Shown here piece after piece: positions 1-8,585 of a stretch of 64,000 nt of DNA. Under the pieces are notes generated by a model. That model had not been told where the DNA came from and did not search any database. It saw only the letters and a program-made list of their open reading frames with translations. A program made the translations under genes and the position numbers. Source of the stretch: Puia sp. (GTDB taxonomy: Bacteria; Bacteroidota; Bacteroidia; Chitinophagales; Chitinophagaceae); contig JARLGZ010000030.1 of assembly GCA_031292515.1 (NCBI GenBank), positions 248,001 to 312,000 on the forward strand. The letters are read 5' to 3'. Numbering within the stretch: the stretch's first letter is position 1; every line of letters begins with the position of its first letter.

Positions 1-24
1 CATTGGTATGAGCTTATGCAAAGG

Positions 25-1476
25 ATGAACTGGGAACAATTATACAGCGCAAGGAGGACAGGGTCGGAATCGGCAGGCGAAACCGGGAATAAGATCATTG
101 TTCAGGACGGGACGAATGGGGGCGCCGCGGACAATGGGATCAACAAGGTGGCCAGTCCGCATCTCCGCACCTCTTTCCTTCGGGATTATGACCGGATCAT
201 ATTTTCATCCGCTTTCCGGCGCTTGCAGAATAAGACCCAGGTATTCCCGCTGCCAGGCGCCGTGTTCGTCCACAACCGGCTGACCCATAGCCTCGAAGTG
301 GCTTCCGTGGGTCGTTCGCTGGGTAAGGCGGTGGGAGACGCGCTGGCCGGTAAATATCCCGGGCAGGGAGAAGATTTCACCGAGTTCTATAAATATGAAT
401 TGCCTTCCGTTATCGCCGCCGGTTGCCTGGCTCATGATATCGGCAACCCTCCTTTTGGTCATTCGGGGGAGGATGCCATCCGCAGTTTTTTCAAGGGATT
501 GGAAGGGGATGCGGCGAAGCAGTTTTCACAAAGGCTCAGCCAGAACCAGCAGCGGGACTTCCTGTATTTTGAGGGGAATGCCAATGCCTTCCGGACACTC
601 ACCCATAGTTTCAACGAACGGGCTGCGGGTGGATTTCGCCTCACCTATGCCACCCTGGCTTCCATCGTAAAATATCCTGCCGATTCGACGAATGGTTTCG
701 ACAAGCGACGGCTGGCCACCAAGAAATCGGGTTTCTTCGATTCTGAAATCGCTACTTACAGGGATATCGCTTCGACCCTTGGCATCCCCTGTATGGAAGA
801 GGGCCGGAATATTTTTGCGCGCCATCCATATGTCTATCTTGTCGAGGCTGCGGATGATATCTGTTACCGCGTGATCGATTTTGAGGATGCACACCGGCTT
901 AATATTATTTCGATGGAGACGTTGAAGGGGCTCTTTCTATCCTTTTTTGATGAGGAGCAGGGGTATGACTCGCGTGACCGCGTCGAGCGCATCCTTCACG
1001 ATATCAATGACGACAACCAGAAAGTGCAGTTCCTGCGTGCCAAGCTGATCAACCTGCTCATCCACCGCGTAAGGGATGTCTTTATGGAGAAGGAGGAGGA
1101 ACTGCTTGAGGGGTCCCTTCAAAAATCGCTGATCGACTACCTGCCGAAGCGGGAACGCCAGCTCGTCAAGGAGATCGACGCCTATTCCGTACAACATATC
1201 TATAATCACCGGTCGGTGGTGGAAATAGAGATCGCCGGCTATAATGTAATCGGGGGCATGCTGAAAGAGTTTTTTGCCGCCATCCTCGACCCCGGGTCCT
1301 CAAAATCAGAAAAGCTCCTGCAGCTGATCTCCCGGCAATTCGTCATCAGCGGAACGCCGGACCGTCTCTACTATGATATCCAGTCCGTTGTCGATTTTAT
1401 AGCGGGCATGACGGATCTTTATGCGGTGGACCTGTACCGTAAGATCACCGGGATGGCTTTTCCTCAGATCAGGTAG
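25..1476 (+). CDS. dgt: Deoxyguanosinetriphosphate triphosphohydrolase (dGTPase)
   Basis: Cytoplasmic HD-domain enzyme that hydrolyses dGTP to deoxyguanosine and triphosphate, helping control dNTP pools. The HD metal-binding signature is visible: an early histidine in NRLTHSLEVASVGRSLG and the following AHDIGNPPFGHSGEDAIR block, which is characteristic of the dGTPase family. The C-terminal half carries the usual helical region with YNHRSVVEIEIAGY. Length (about 480 residues) suits the long Bacteroidota branch. I prefer the ATG at 25 because MNWEQLYSARR matches how these proteins normally begin; an ATG at 16 is in frame, and the frame stays open to the window edge, so a slightly earlier start cannot be excluded. 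The downstream gene is convergent. Confidence 0.93.
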   Translation: MNWEQLYSARRTGSESAGETGNKIIVQDGTNGGAADNGINKVASPHLRTSFLRDYDRIIFSSAFRRLQNKTQVFPLPGAVFVHNRLTHSLEVASVGRSLGKAVGDALAGKYPGQGEDFTEFYKYELPSVIAAGCLAHDIGNPPFGHSGEDAIRSFFKGLEGDAAKQFSQRLSQNQQRDFLYFEGNANAFRTLTHSFNERAAGGFRLTYATLASIVKYPADSTNGFDKRRLATKKSGFFDSEIATYRDIASTLGIPCMEEGRNIFARHPYVYLVEAADDICYRVIDFEDAHRLNIISMETLKGLFLSFFDEEQGYDSRDRVERILHDINDDNQKVQFLRAKLINLLIHRVRDVFMEKEEELLEGSLQKSLIDYLPKRERQLVKEIDAYSVQHIYNHRSVVEIEIAGYNVIGGMLKEFFAAILDPGSSKSEKLLQLISRQFVISGTPDRLYYDIQSVVDFIAGMTDLYAVDLYRKITGMAFPQIR

Positions 1477-1480
1477 GGGG

Positions 1481-1650
1481 GGAGTGGTGAGTAGTGAGTG
1501 GTGAATAGTCTGCGGTGAGTGGTGAGTGGTGAGTAGCGGGTAGTCAGGAGTGGTAGTCGAAAATGAGTGATGAGTGGTGAGTGGTCAGTTGTCAGGAGTG
1601 AGTAGTTAGTGATGAGTGGTGAATGGTCAGTAATCGGGAGTGAATAATGT
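1481..1650. repeat. Degenerate heptanucleotide tandem repeat (TGAGTRG family), locus A
   Basis: Starting five bases after the dGTPase stop codon, about 170 bp consist of imperfect 7-bp units of the form TGAGTGG / TGAGTAG / TGAATAG, with interruptions. Each unit contains TGA and often TAG, and because 7 is not a multiple of 3 the stops fall in all three frames. Related arrays occur at about 24017, 26724, 46124 and 63487. The rest of the gap to 1781 holds no gene that I can support. Confidence 0.8.
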
Positions 1651-1781
1651 CTTAGGGGTAAGGGTTAGGGGTGGATAAGGGGTGGGTTGGAGTTGCCTGA
1701 TAGTCTGATAGTGAAAGAAGAAGCCGCCTGTCGCCGGGTTTAGATGGCAGCAGACGGCTATGTGAGGGTAGGGGGTGCTCT

Positions 1782-3164
1782 TTAGAATTCGTCCGTTAGA
1801 GCGAAATCGTTTTTCCTGTACATCCACTGACCGCCGGTGAAATCCGGGAAGTCCACGGTCTGGTTGCCCAGTTCGATGGACTTTTCGCTAAGGGGCGTGA
1901 TCGCGCTCCAGGCGGCTGCATCATAGACATCCTGCGGGGTGGCTACACCGCGTTTTATCGACTCGACAAAAGCGTGCAATACGAAGAAGTCCATTCCGCC
2001 ATGACCGGCGCCTTCGGTCTCTTTACTCCAACGTGCCCAAAGCGGGTGATCGTATTTGTCGAACCAGGGTTGTTCGGGTGTCCATTCATCAAACTTTCCG
2101 GAGCCGTCTATGTAGACGCTGTTGTTGACGTCCATCCAGAGGCCTTTTGTACCCTGTACCCTAAAACCCAGGGAATAGGGTCTGGGGAGATCGGTGTCAT
2201 GCTGAAGGAGCATAGTCTCTCCGTTGGCACATTTTATAGAAGTGGTGACAACATCGCCCAGTTTAAACTCCACTTTTGCGTTCGGGTGATTGGCGCCGCC
2301 TTTTTGAACGATATAGTCGTGCAAGCCCCTGGCCTTGCTGCTGAAAGAGCAGAGCGAGAGGAAGCGGTTGCCCCTGTTGATATCGACCATCATGGCGATC
2401 GGTCCCACACCATGTGTCGGATAGAGGTCTCCGTTACGATGGACGGAGTGGAAGGTTCTCCAGCGGGCTTCGCCGTCGGCTTTCGGCCCGAACTCGACGT
2501 CTGAATTGGCGGGATTGCTGCCGTTGTCGAATTTTACGCCGCGCAGGTTGTGCTGATAGCCGCCCTGAAGGTGGATGATTTCCCCGAAGAGGCCCTGGCG
2601 GACCATGTTCAGGGCAGCCATAACGTCGCGGCGGTAGCACACGTTTTCGAGCATCATCACGTTGGCCTTGTTCTTCTCGGCGGCTTTTACGACGTCCCAA
2701 TGTTCTTCGAGCGTCAGGCCCAATACCACTTCCGTGGCAACGTATTTGAGACCGGCAGCCAGGGAGTCCAGGATCATGGGGCAATGCCATTCCCAGGGTG
2801 TGGCGATGATGACGCCGTCGAGGTCCTTTAACTCCAGTAATTTTCTGTAGGCATAGTTATCCCCGGTAAACACTTTTGGCATGGTCTTGCCGGAGTTTTT
2901 CAACAGTTCGTTGCTTTCTTTGAGACTGACGGCATCGATATCGCAAATCGCGACCACGTCTACGTCTTTGCGCCGCAGGGCCAGGCCGAGATGGCCTCGT
3001 CCACGGCCGCCTACGCCGATGAAACCCAGCCTTACCTTTTTGTCGGCCGACGACCCGCCCGGAAATTTTCCGGGTTCTACCATCAGCCTGGCGGGATCTA
3101 TCATCGTGAAACCTGCCGTCGCTATCGAAACGTCTTTTACAAATTTTCTTCTGGAAGAAGTCAT
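1782..3164 (-). CDS. Gfo/Idh/MocA-fold glycosidase, GH109-type alpha-N-acetylgalactosaminidase (Tat-exported)
   Basis: NAD-dependent glycosidase family that removes terminal alpha-GalNAc, for example from blood-group A or mucin glycans. A twin-arginine signal (SRRKFV, residues 4–9, then a hydrophobic stretch) implies folded export with its cofactor. The Rossmann motif GFIGVGGRGRGHLG lies near residues 48–61. GH109 hallmarks are the TPWEWH block (residues 122–127) in place of the usual EKP of ordinary Gfo/Idh dehydrogenases, the ENVCYRRDVMAALNMVRQG segment, and THGVGPIAMMVDINRGNRF with its conserved histidine. Length (460) is normal for GH109. It is divergent from the GH29 fucosidase and has two LacI-type palindromes upstream. 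The specific substrate is inferred from family resemblance; a plain oxidoreductase is the alternative. Confidence 0.8.
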   Translation of the reverse strand: MTSSRRKFVKDVSIATAGFTMIDPARLMVEPGKFPGGSSADKKVRLGFIGVGGRGRGHLGLALRRKDVDVVAICDIDAVSLKESNELLKNSGKTMPKVFTGDNYAYRKLLELKDLDGVIIATPWEWHCPMILDSLAAGLKYVATEVVLGLTLEEHWDVVKAAEKNKANVMMLENVCYRRDVMAALNMVRQGLFGEIIHLQGGYQHNLRGVKFDNGSNPANSDVEFGPKADGEARWRTFHSVHRNGDLYPTHGVGPIAMMVDINRGNRFLSLCSFSSKARGLHDYIVQKGGANHPNAKVEFKLGDVVTTSIKCANGETMLLQHDTDLPRPYSLGFRVQGTKGLWMDVNNSVYIDGSGKFDEWTPEQPWFDKYDHPLWARWSKETEGAGHGGMDFFVLHAFVESIKRGVATPQDVYDAAAWSAITPLSEKSIELGNQTVDFPDFTGGQWMYRKNDFALTDEF

Positions 3165-3247
3165 GATTGGTTGGTTTAAATGAATGAGGCTTATGAATGA
3201 GCCTTAACAGGGGACAATTTAACAGTCTTTTGGGAGCAATATCCTCT

Positions 3248-3259
3248 CAAACGTTTGCA
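3248..3259. promoter_or_regulatory. LacI-type operator 1 (upstream of the GH109 gene)
   Basis: CAAACGTTTGCA, containing the perfect palindrome CAAACGTTTG, lies 84–95 bp before the GH109 start codon. The central CG flanked by AAA/TTT is the classic LacI-family operator core (compare PurR-type sites). Similar sites occur at 3314, 9727 and 10891. Confidence 0.6.
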
Positions 3260-3313
3260 CAAAATGAAAGTACTAACCTTTTTCCGTTTGTTGCCACTCT
3301 TATAAAAATCACT

Positions 3314-3325
3314 CAATCGTTTGCG
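3314..3325. promoter_or_regulatory. LacI-type operator 2 (upstream of the GH109 gene)
   Basis: CAATCGTTTGCG is the exact reverse complement of CGCAAACGATTG, so it shares the palindromic core with the CAAACGATTGCG sites before the kinase (9727) and the LacI gene (10891). Its start is 66 bp from that of operator 1, about six helical turns, which would allow cooperative or looped binding. Confidence 0.6.
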
Positions 3326-3565
3326 TAACGGAGGTGGCCGGCTTAGGCGGCCGGGACCTTGTTTATTAATCGATTTTTATTTTACTTAGACAAGAAATAC
3401 GGGCTTTCATATGCAACAAGGGCAGCCCGGTTTTCTCACATTCTTGAGCATTCGGGGCGGGAACATCGGGATCCATTCATCTAACGACAGGCATTACCAC
3501 AGACAGGATTTTACCGTATCGAACAGGCGGGTCCTTTATATTGTTTCTTTCGGCTGAGTGTTTAT
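3326..3565 (+). other. Long untranslated stretch before the GH29 gene; possible leader or small RNA
   Basis: No convincing reading frame is visible here. A short hairpin can form near 3402–3433 (ACGGGCT pairing with AGCCCGGT), and the stretch ends in the strong intrinsic terminator at 3566–3607. A transcript starting inside this interval would be a free-standing RNA of roughly 150–210 nt or an attenuated leader. I could not match it to 6S, SRP or tmRNA. Confidence 0.25.
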
Positions 3566-3607
3566 TTCCAGGCTGTTGTATTCACAATTAAGCCTGGAAT
3601 TTTTTTT
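3566..3607 (+). terminator. Intrinsic terminator upstream of the fucosidase gene
   Basis: A perfect 9-bp stem (TTCCAGGCT at 3566–3574 with AGCCTGGAA at 3591–3599) is followed directly by eight T residues on the plus strand. No plus-strand gene ends here, so it terminates either a small RNA or a leader transcript. It lies before every plausible start of the GH29 gene. Confidence 0.65.
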
Positions 3608-3852
3608 GCCTCCAACGGCTGCGATGAAAAAAACACCGATATTAGCGCGTGCAATTGAGACATAGTTTTCAACATTCAGATAAAACCCTTCGCATGTCAT
3701 CGAAACCATCGTTCCTGTATCAAACATCATCCTTCCCGTGTGAAGGACCTTTCGGGCGTAATTTATGCGCTGCAAGCAAAGTGTCGTCCCGGCGCAAAGT
3801 ATCGTTCGGGTGCAGGGCATTGCCCGCGCGTCAATTATTTTTCGGGGGCAAA

Positions 3853-5247
3853 TTGTCCGGCCGCTTATTCAGATCCGGCGTTTTTATTTTATTCGTCGCG
3901 CTGGCGATGGCCCCCGCGATGGCGCAGAATGCCGCTCCCAGGAAACGTATCGGCAACGAGACGCCGGAACAAAAGGAAAAGAGGATGGCCTGGTGGACGC
4001 ATGACCGCTTCGGCATGTTCATCCATTGGGGGCTTTATGCACTTCCAGCGAGGCATGAGTGGGTCAAGCACAATGAAAAGCTGACTAATGAGCAGTATCA
4101 GAAATATTTCGATACTTTCAATCCCGACCTGTTCGATCCGAAGGCCTGGGCGAAATCCGCCAAGGCAGCCGGTATGAAATACGCGGTGCTGACCACCAAA
4201 CACCACGAGGGCTTCTGCCTGTTCGATTCGAAGTATACGGACTATAAGGCTACGAATACGGCGGCCAGGCGGGATCTTGTAAAGGAGTTCGTCGAGGCCT
4301 TCCGGGCCGAAGGAATCAAAGTGGGCTTTTATTATTCCCTGCTCGACTGGCACCACCCCGACTATACGATCGACGGCATCCATCCGCAGGCGCCTGAGAA
4401 CGATTCCGATACGGCCTATGAACGGCTTAATAAAGGCAGGGATATGGCTAAGTACCGCGCTTACCTGCGGAACCAGGTCCGTGAGCTGCTTACCAACTAT
4501 GGCAAGATCGATATATTGTGGCTGGACTTCTCTTTCCCAGGCAAGCACGGGAAGGGGCATGAAGATTGGGGTTCTGTCGAATTGCTGAAAATGATCCGGC
4601 AATTGCAGCCCGGTATCATCGTTGACAACCGGTTGGACCTGGATGAATACGCGGATGGGGCGGATTTCGCGACACCCGAACAGGTGAAGCCTTCCGAGTT
4701 GAAGTCCGAGTATGACGGCATGCCTTTCGAGACCTGCCAGACGTTTTCCGGTTCCTGGGGATATTACCGGGATGAGAATACGTGGAAGACCATTCATGAG
4801 CTGCTGACCCTGCTGATTACTTCGGTGAGCAAGAGCGGCAACCTGATCCTGAATGTCGGGCCGACGGCACGCGGCGTTTTCGACTATCGGGCGCAACGGG
4901 CGCTTACGGCTATCGGGGATTGGATGCAGTATAATAATAAGTCTATTTATGGCTGTAAACAGGCGCCGGCCGGGTTTGACGCGCCAAAAGGGACGCTCCT
5001 GACCTATAATCCGGAGACCAGGAGGCTTTATCTGCATTTGATGAATTACCCTTTCCTCGACTTGTATCCGCGTAACCAGGTGGTCCTGCACGGATATAAG
5101 GATAAAATCAAATATGCGCAGCTCCTCAATGACGACTCGGAAATAAAATATCAGGCTGCTACCGACGGATCCGATGATCTCGTGCTCAGCCTGCCTGCGC
5201 TGAGACCGAATACGGATGTCCCTGTTGTCGAAATGATCCTGAAATAA
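3853..5247 (+). CDS. Secreted GH29 alpha-L-fucosidase
   Basis: Retaining exo-glycosidase releasing terminal alpha-L-fucose in the periplasm or at the cell surface. The GH29 (beta/alpha)8 barrel is recognisable from RFGMFIHWGLYALPARHEW, TTKHHEGFCLFDSKYTDY and the nucleophile region ILWLDFSFPG, in which the Asp (GAC at 4525–4527, residue 225 from this start) is the expected nucleophile. Start choice is difficult: the reading frame runs back to GTG 3649, but only the TTG at 3853 gives a compact signal peptide (SGRLFRSGVFILFVALAMAP, cleavage after AMA) and it is preceded by a GGGGG run. It sits beside a GH109 gene, suggesting joint trimming of fucosylated, GalNAc-capped glycans. Transcription is separated from the upstream operators by a terminator. 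Confidence 0.88.
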   Translation: MSGRLFRSGVFILFVALAMAPAMAQNAAPRKRIGNETPEQKEKRMAWWTHDRFGMFIHWGLYALPARHEWVKHNEKLTNEQYQKYFDTFNPDLFDPKAWAKSAKAAGMKYAVLTTKHHEGFCLFDSKYTDYKATNTAARRDLVKEFVEAFRAEGIKVGFYYSLLDWHHPDYTIDGIHPQAPENDSDTAYERLNKGRDMAKYRAYLRNQVRELLTNYGKIDILWLDFSFPGKHGKGHEDWGSVELLKMIRQLQPGIIVDNRLDLDEYADGADFATPEQVKPSELKSEYDGMPFETCQTFSGSWGYYRDENTWKTIHELLTLLITSVSKSGNLILNVGPTARGVFDYRAQRALTAIGDWMQYNNKSIYGCKQAPAGFDAPKGTLLTYNPETRRLYLHLMNYPFLDLYPRNQVVLHGYKDKIKYAQLLNDDSEIKYQAATDGSDDLVLSLPALRPNTDVPVVEMILK

Positions 5248-5309
5248 TAGCGGGAAATATTGGAACCCTTATAGGAGGGAGCCATCCATTTTATAAAATA
5301 CCGAATGAT

Positions 5310-5343
5310 AAAAGGGGCCTGTCTTACAAACAGCGCCCCTTTT
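5310..5343. terminator. Bidirectional intrinsic terminator
   Basis: A long hairpin (5310–5322 pairing with 5330–5343 with one bulged base, loop 5323–5329) has an A-run on the left arm and a T-run on the right arm. It lies between the convergent GH29 and PEBP genes and could serve both. Confidence 0.7.
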
Positions 5344-5410
5344 ACAATTTGTTTCAACGAGACCGTCCCACTACCGATTTTTCAACCGGCTATTGATTTT
5401 CCCGATCGAA

Positions 5411-5947
5411 CTAGCGTTGACCGTACATGACGATCGAAGCTTTGGCCAGCGTGGCGAAAAAGATATTAAAACCGATTACCGCGGGTGTCGCCGTTTTGTC
5501 CACCTGGAGTTTGCTTTTTAGGGCATATACCGTGATGAGATATTCGTGCGAAGGTCCCGGCGGAGGGCAGGGCCCGCCATAACCTGGCTTTCCGAAATCG
5601 GTGACGGCCTGGATGGCGCCGGCGGGTGCGATGGATTTTGAGGGATCTCCCGCGCCTGATTTCAGTTCCGTGACATCTGCGGGGATATTAAAGATCAGCC
5701 AATGCCAGAAACCGCTTCCGGTCGGCGCGTCCTTATCATAGATTGTTACGGCGAAAGCCTGCGTACCGGCGGGTGCGTTTTCCCAGTGCAGTTCCGGGGA
5801 GATGTTCTGCCCCGTGCAGCCAAAGCCATTAAAGAATTCTTTGTTGGTGGCCTGTCCGCCGATATCGGCGCTCTTCAGGGTGAAGGTCTGTGCCGAAGCC
5901 AGTCCGCCGATCATAAAGATCGACAATGAGAGAATGAATCTTTTCAT
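5411..5947 (-). CDS. YbhB/YbcL-type Raf-kinase-inhibitor-like (PEBP) secreted protein
   Basis: Phosphatidylethanolamine-binding-protein fold; the bacterial members have no firm biochemical role. A Sec signal peptide is present (KRFILSLSIFMIGGLASAQ). PEBP motifs are intact: SPELHWENAPAGTQAFAVTI, YDKDAPTGSGFWHWLIFNIP and YGGPCPPPGPSHEYLITVYA, where the DPD-like and GxHR-like segments form the ligand pocket. Length (178) is normal. It lies 73 bp downstream of the AraC-type gene on the same strand and may be co-transcribed with it, although nothing suggests a role in sugar use. Confidence 0.88.
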   Translation of the reverse strand: MKRFILSLSIFMIGGLASAQTFTLKSADIGGQATNKEFFNGFGCTGQNISPELHWENAPAGTQAFAVTIYDKDAPTGSGFWHWLIFNIPADVTELKSGAGDPSKSIAPAGAIQAVTDFGKPGYGGPCPPPGPSHEYLITVYALKSKLQVDKTATPAVIGFNIFFATLAKASIVMYGQR

Positions 5948-6020
5948 AAACCGATGAGTTTGTTTGAGCCATAAAAGTAGCCATCCTTTTTGTCCCCGGC
6001 AATTGCGATCGGTTCAAAAA

Positions 6021-7013
6021 CTATTGAGAAACATCCAATAATGCCTTTTTGGGTGTCTCTTTCGGGCGGCCATCCGGGGTGGATAGCGTCTTAACGGTCA
6101 GTTGCGTCTTCCGGAAGTCTTTGGGGGTGACGCCGTGAATCTGTTTAAAAGCCTGGGTGAAGCTCGAACTGCTCTTATAGCCTACCTGGTAGCCCACTTC
6201 GCCCGGTCTGGCGGCTCCCTGCCTGAGAAGGCCGGCTGCAATCTCCATCTTTTTGCGGAGGATCCATTTGTTGGGAGACTCTCCGTAGATGCGTGTAAAT
6301 CTTCGCTTGAAGGTGGAAAGACTGGTATGGCAGAGAAAGGCCATTTCTTCAAGGGTGCAGTTCCTGTCGAGATTGGCTTCCACCGTCTTACGGATCTCCA
6401 GTTCTTCCGTCGACCCCATCTGCGTGGCCAGGAATGTATCCAGGAGAGAAGGGGATTTCTCCGACAGGTATAAAAAGAGTTCTTCGAGTTTCACAAGCAG
6501 CATCTGCCGGTTCCGGGCTAAGCCGGCGGAAAGGATCTGTTCCAGGGACCCGGTGTAATGCCGGATAAAGGCGTCCTTTCTCAACCGGATGAAGGGCTCT
6601 GTGATGGCGGGGGTGACGACACCGGCCCTGCCACCGGAAATGGAGTGGCTTGGGGTCTTTGCCGGATGTTTAATAAGGAAATCCTGCAGCAGTCTCATGT
6701 CGAAAAAGAGGAGGAGACTGCTGTAGTTCCCGGATGGAGACGCTTTCTCGGTCATGAGACAGTTTCCGGCAGACAGGAGGATGCATTCTTCCTCGCCGAG
6801 GGTTGTCGAACTGCCGGAGAACGAGACCTTTTTCTCACCTTCCATGATAAAGCTGAACAGGTGTTGCTCCAGGGTGATCCTGCTCTTGCCGGCCGGTGTC
6901 CTGGTGCGGTAATCGTATAGGGAAATATCCCGCACGGCCTCTTTGTCCCGGGGCCCGGTGGCCCGCTCACCGGAAAGTGCGGGCATCATGCCGGGTAAGA
7001 CGGTAGCTGTCAT
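6021..7013 (-). CDS. AraC-family transcriptional regulator
   Basis: The C-terminal third carries the two AraC helix-turn-helix motifs: EEMAFLCHTSLSTFKRRF and then VGYQVGYKSSSSFTQAFKQ followed by HGVTPKDFRK, the standard ending. The N-terminal part is a cupin-like effector or dimerisation domain (TLEQHLFSFIMEGEKKVSFS and LLLFFDMRLL). The start at 7013 (MTATVLPGMM) is chosen because the longer in-frame extension to 7232 would run antiparallel-free through the end of the upstream sugar transporter gene. It lies 55 bp downstream of that transporter and on the same strand, so it may sense a sugar or respond to the same locus; its ligand cannot be read from sequence. Confidence 0.85.
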   Translation of the reverse strand: MTATVLPGMMPALSGERATGPRDKEAVRDISLYDYRTRTPAGKSRITLEQHLFSFIMEGEKKVSFSGSSTTLGEEECILLSAGNCLMTEKASPSGNYSSLLLFFDMRLLQDFLIKHPAKTPSHSISGGRAGVVTPAITEPFIRLRKDAFIRHYTGSLEQILSAGLARNRQMLLVKLEELFLYLSEKSPSLLDTFLATQMGSTEELEIRKTVEANLDRNCTLEEMAFLCHTSLSTFKRRFTRIYGESPNKWILRKKMEIAAGLLRQGAARPGEVGYQVGYKSSSSFTQAFKQIHGVTPKDFRKTQLTVKTLSTPDGRPKETPKKALLDVSQ

Positions 7014-7068
7014 GGCACGAAGGTAAGCAATATGGGATTTCCGTGGCCTCGAAGCCCTTCCTCTCTTC

Positions 7069-8430
7069 TTAGCCGGGAAGCGCTTCTTCCGTAGCGGTGA
7101 TTTCGAATCCGCCTTGACCCACGGACGGCTGGTTTCCCGCTTTGCCGGCTTTATACCCACTGATGGAATAAAAAAGAATATAAATATAACAGGGGAGCGC
7201 GCAAACGAAGAAAGAAACATTATTGGCCACATGGACAGTATCCTTCAGATAGCTATAGAGTAGGGGAAAAAGACCGCCCCCGACGATACCCATGATCAGG
7301 AGGGCCGATCCGGTTTTCGTGAATTTGCCCAGGCCGCTGATGGCAAGGGGGAAGATAGCGGGCCACATGAGGGCGTTTGCCAGTCCAAACAGGGCGATAA
7401 ATGCGATGGCTGTATATCCGTGCGAAACAAATGCGCCGAAGGAAAAGATGATACCGAGGATAGCCGATATTTTGAGCCCCGCCTGTTGGGACAGGATTTT
7501 TGGGATCGTGATGATCCCGATAATGTAGCCCAGTAACATGCAGGCCATCGTGAAGGAGCCAAAATATTTGGTTTTATCCAGTGGCAGGCCCATGGTCTTA
7601 CCATAAGTGCCGATGGCATCTCCCGCCATCACTTCCACTCCTACGTACAAAAAGATGCAGAGAACCCCCAGCAGCAGGTGTGGGTATTGAAATACGCTGG
7701 TTTTAGCTGTCTTCCTAAGCGCGCCGGGAGCGGGTGCGTCTTCTTTATCGGTATCTATTTCCGGCAGGGGGGCGAACCACATGAAGACGGCCAGCAGCAC
7801 CAATACGGTGGTCAAAACAATATACGGGGTTACGATCCGGGAAGCCAGTTCCGCCAGCAAACCTTCCTTCACCACAGGGTCGGTTGTCAGGTTGATGCTC
7901 GTTTCAAGCGCGCTTGCATTATGCAGGAGAATCGCCCCGAGGATGACCGGGCTTATGATGGCCGCGACTTTGTTGCAGATCCCCATGATGCTGATCCGTT
8001 TGGCGGCGCTTTCGATGGGACCGATGATGCTGATATAGGGGTTGACGGCTGTCTGCAACAGAGACATACCCGTACTCTGGATAAACAGACCTGTCAGGAA
8101 CAGCGGAAAGCTCCTGGCGTGGGAAGCCGGTATAAAAATGAAGGATCCGACGGCGATCACCAGCCAGGCCAAGGCCAGCCCCTTTTTATAGCCCGTTTTT
8201 TTTATGAGGATAGACGAAGGGATGGCAAGGAAAAAATAGCCCAGGTAAAATGCAAAGGTAACAAAGAAAGCCTGGACATCGTTTTTCAACTGGCAGGTCA
8301 GCTTGAGAAAGGGGATCAGCGTACTGTTCAGCCAGGTCATAAAACCCAGCATGAAGAATACAATTCCTATGATAGAGATTGCCTTTATGTTGGATGATTC
8401 GGTGCTACTCTGTTGTTTTGGTTGCGTCAT
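7069..8430 (-). CDS. FucP/NagP-type sugar:H+ symporter (MFS)
   Basis: Twelve-helix inner-membrane major-facilitator protein of the fucose/glucose/galactose-type FHS family, which in Bacteroidota and proteobacteria includes the N-acetylglucosamine permease NagP. Diagnostic segments are FFMLGFMTWLNSTLIPFLK (helix 1), FFLAIPSSILIKKTGYKKG (helix 2 and loop 2–3), QTAVNPYISIIGP (helix 4 region) and ALMWPAIFPLAISGLGKFT (helix 10). Length (453) is normal. It lies between the sugar kinase (156 bp upstream) and the AraC gene on one strand, so a kinase–transporter operon is plausible. N-acetylhexosamine is the substrate I infer from its neighbours; fucose is the main alternative. Confidence 0.85.
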   Translation of the reverse strand: MTQPKQQSSTESSNIKAISIIGIVFFMLGFMTWLNSTLIPFLKLTCQLKNDVQAFFVTFAFYLGYFFLAIPSSILIKKTGYKKGLALAWLVIAVGSFIFIPASHARSFPLFLTGLFIQSTGMSLLQTAVNPYISIIGPIESAAKRISIMGICNKVAAIISPVILGAILLHNASALETSINLTTDPVVKEGLLAELASRIVTPYIVLTTVLVLLAVFMWFAPLPEIDTDKEDAPAPGALRKTAKTSVFQYPHLLLGVLCIFLYVGVEVMAGDAIGTYGKTMGLPLDKTKYFGSFTMACMLLGYIIGIITIPKILSQQAGLKISAILGIIFSFGAFVSHGYTAIAFIALFGLANALMWPAIFPLAISGLGKFTKTGSALLIMGIVGGGLFPLLYSYLKDTVHVANNVSFFVCALPCYIYILFYSISGYKAGKAGNQPSVGQGGFEITATEEALPG

Positions 8431-8585
8431 ACCCGTGTTTTTGATGAATTTAGAAGCTAAAATACGAAAACCAGCCCTAAGAACCCTGCCGTTTTATATA
8501 AAATACGGCCCTTGTGAGATATTTTTAATTTTTATCAAGTAATCCAGGCTAAGTGCTGAAAATTATTTAATCGGGTGATCGGGTT

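Noticed and set aside
3395-3565. 6S, SRP or tmRNA gene
   Set aside because: The characteristic conserved segments of these RNAs are not visible; only the terminator is convincing.
3623-3664. 13-codon leader peptide MKKTPILARAIET before the fucosidase
   Set aside because: It lies after the terminator, has no clear ribosome site or amino-acid run suggesting attenuation.
3889-5091. Long minus-strand reading frame (400 codons) opposite the fucosidase
   Set aside because: It lies wholly antisense to a well-conserved GH29 gene and its product shows no domain; high G+C at third positions creates such frames.
7014-7232. N-terminal extension of the AraC gene
   Set aside because: It would overlap the end of the transporter gene in another frame and carries no domain; the start at 7013 is better.
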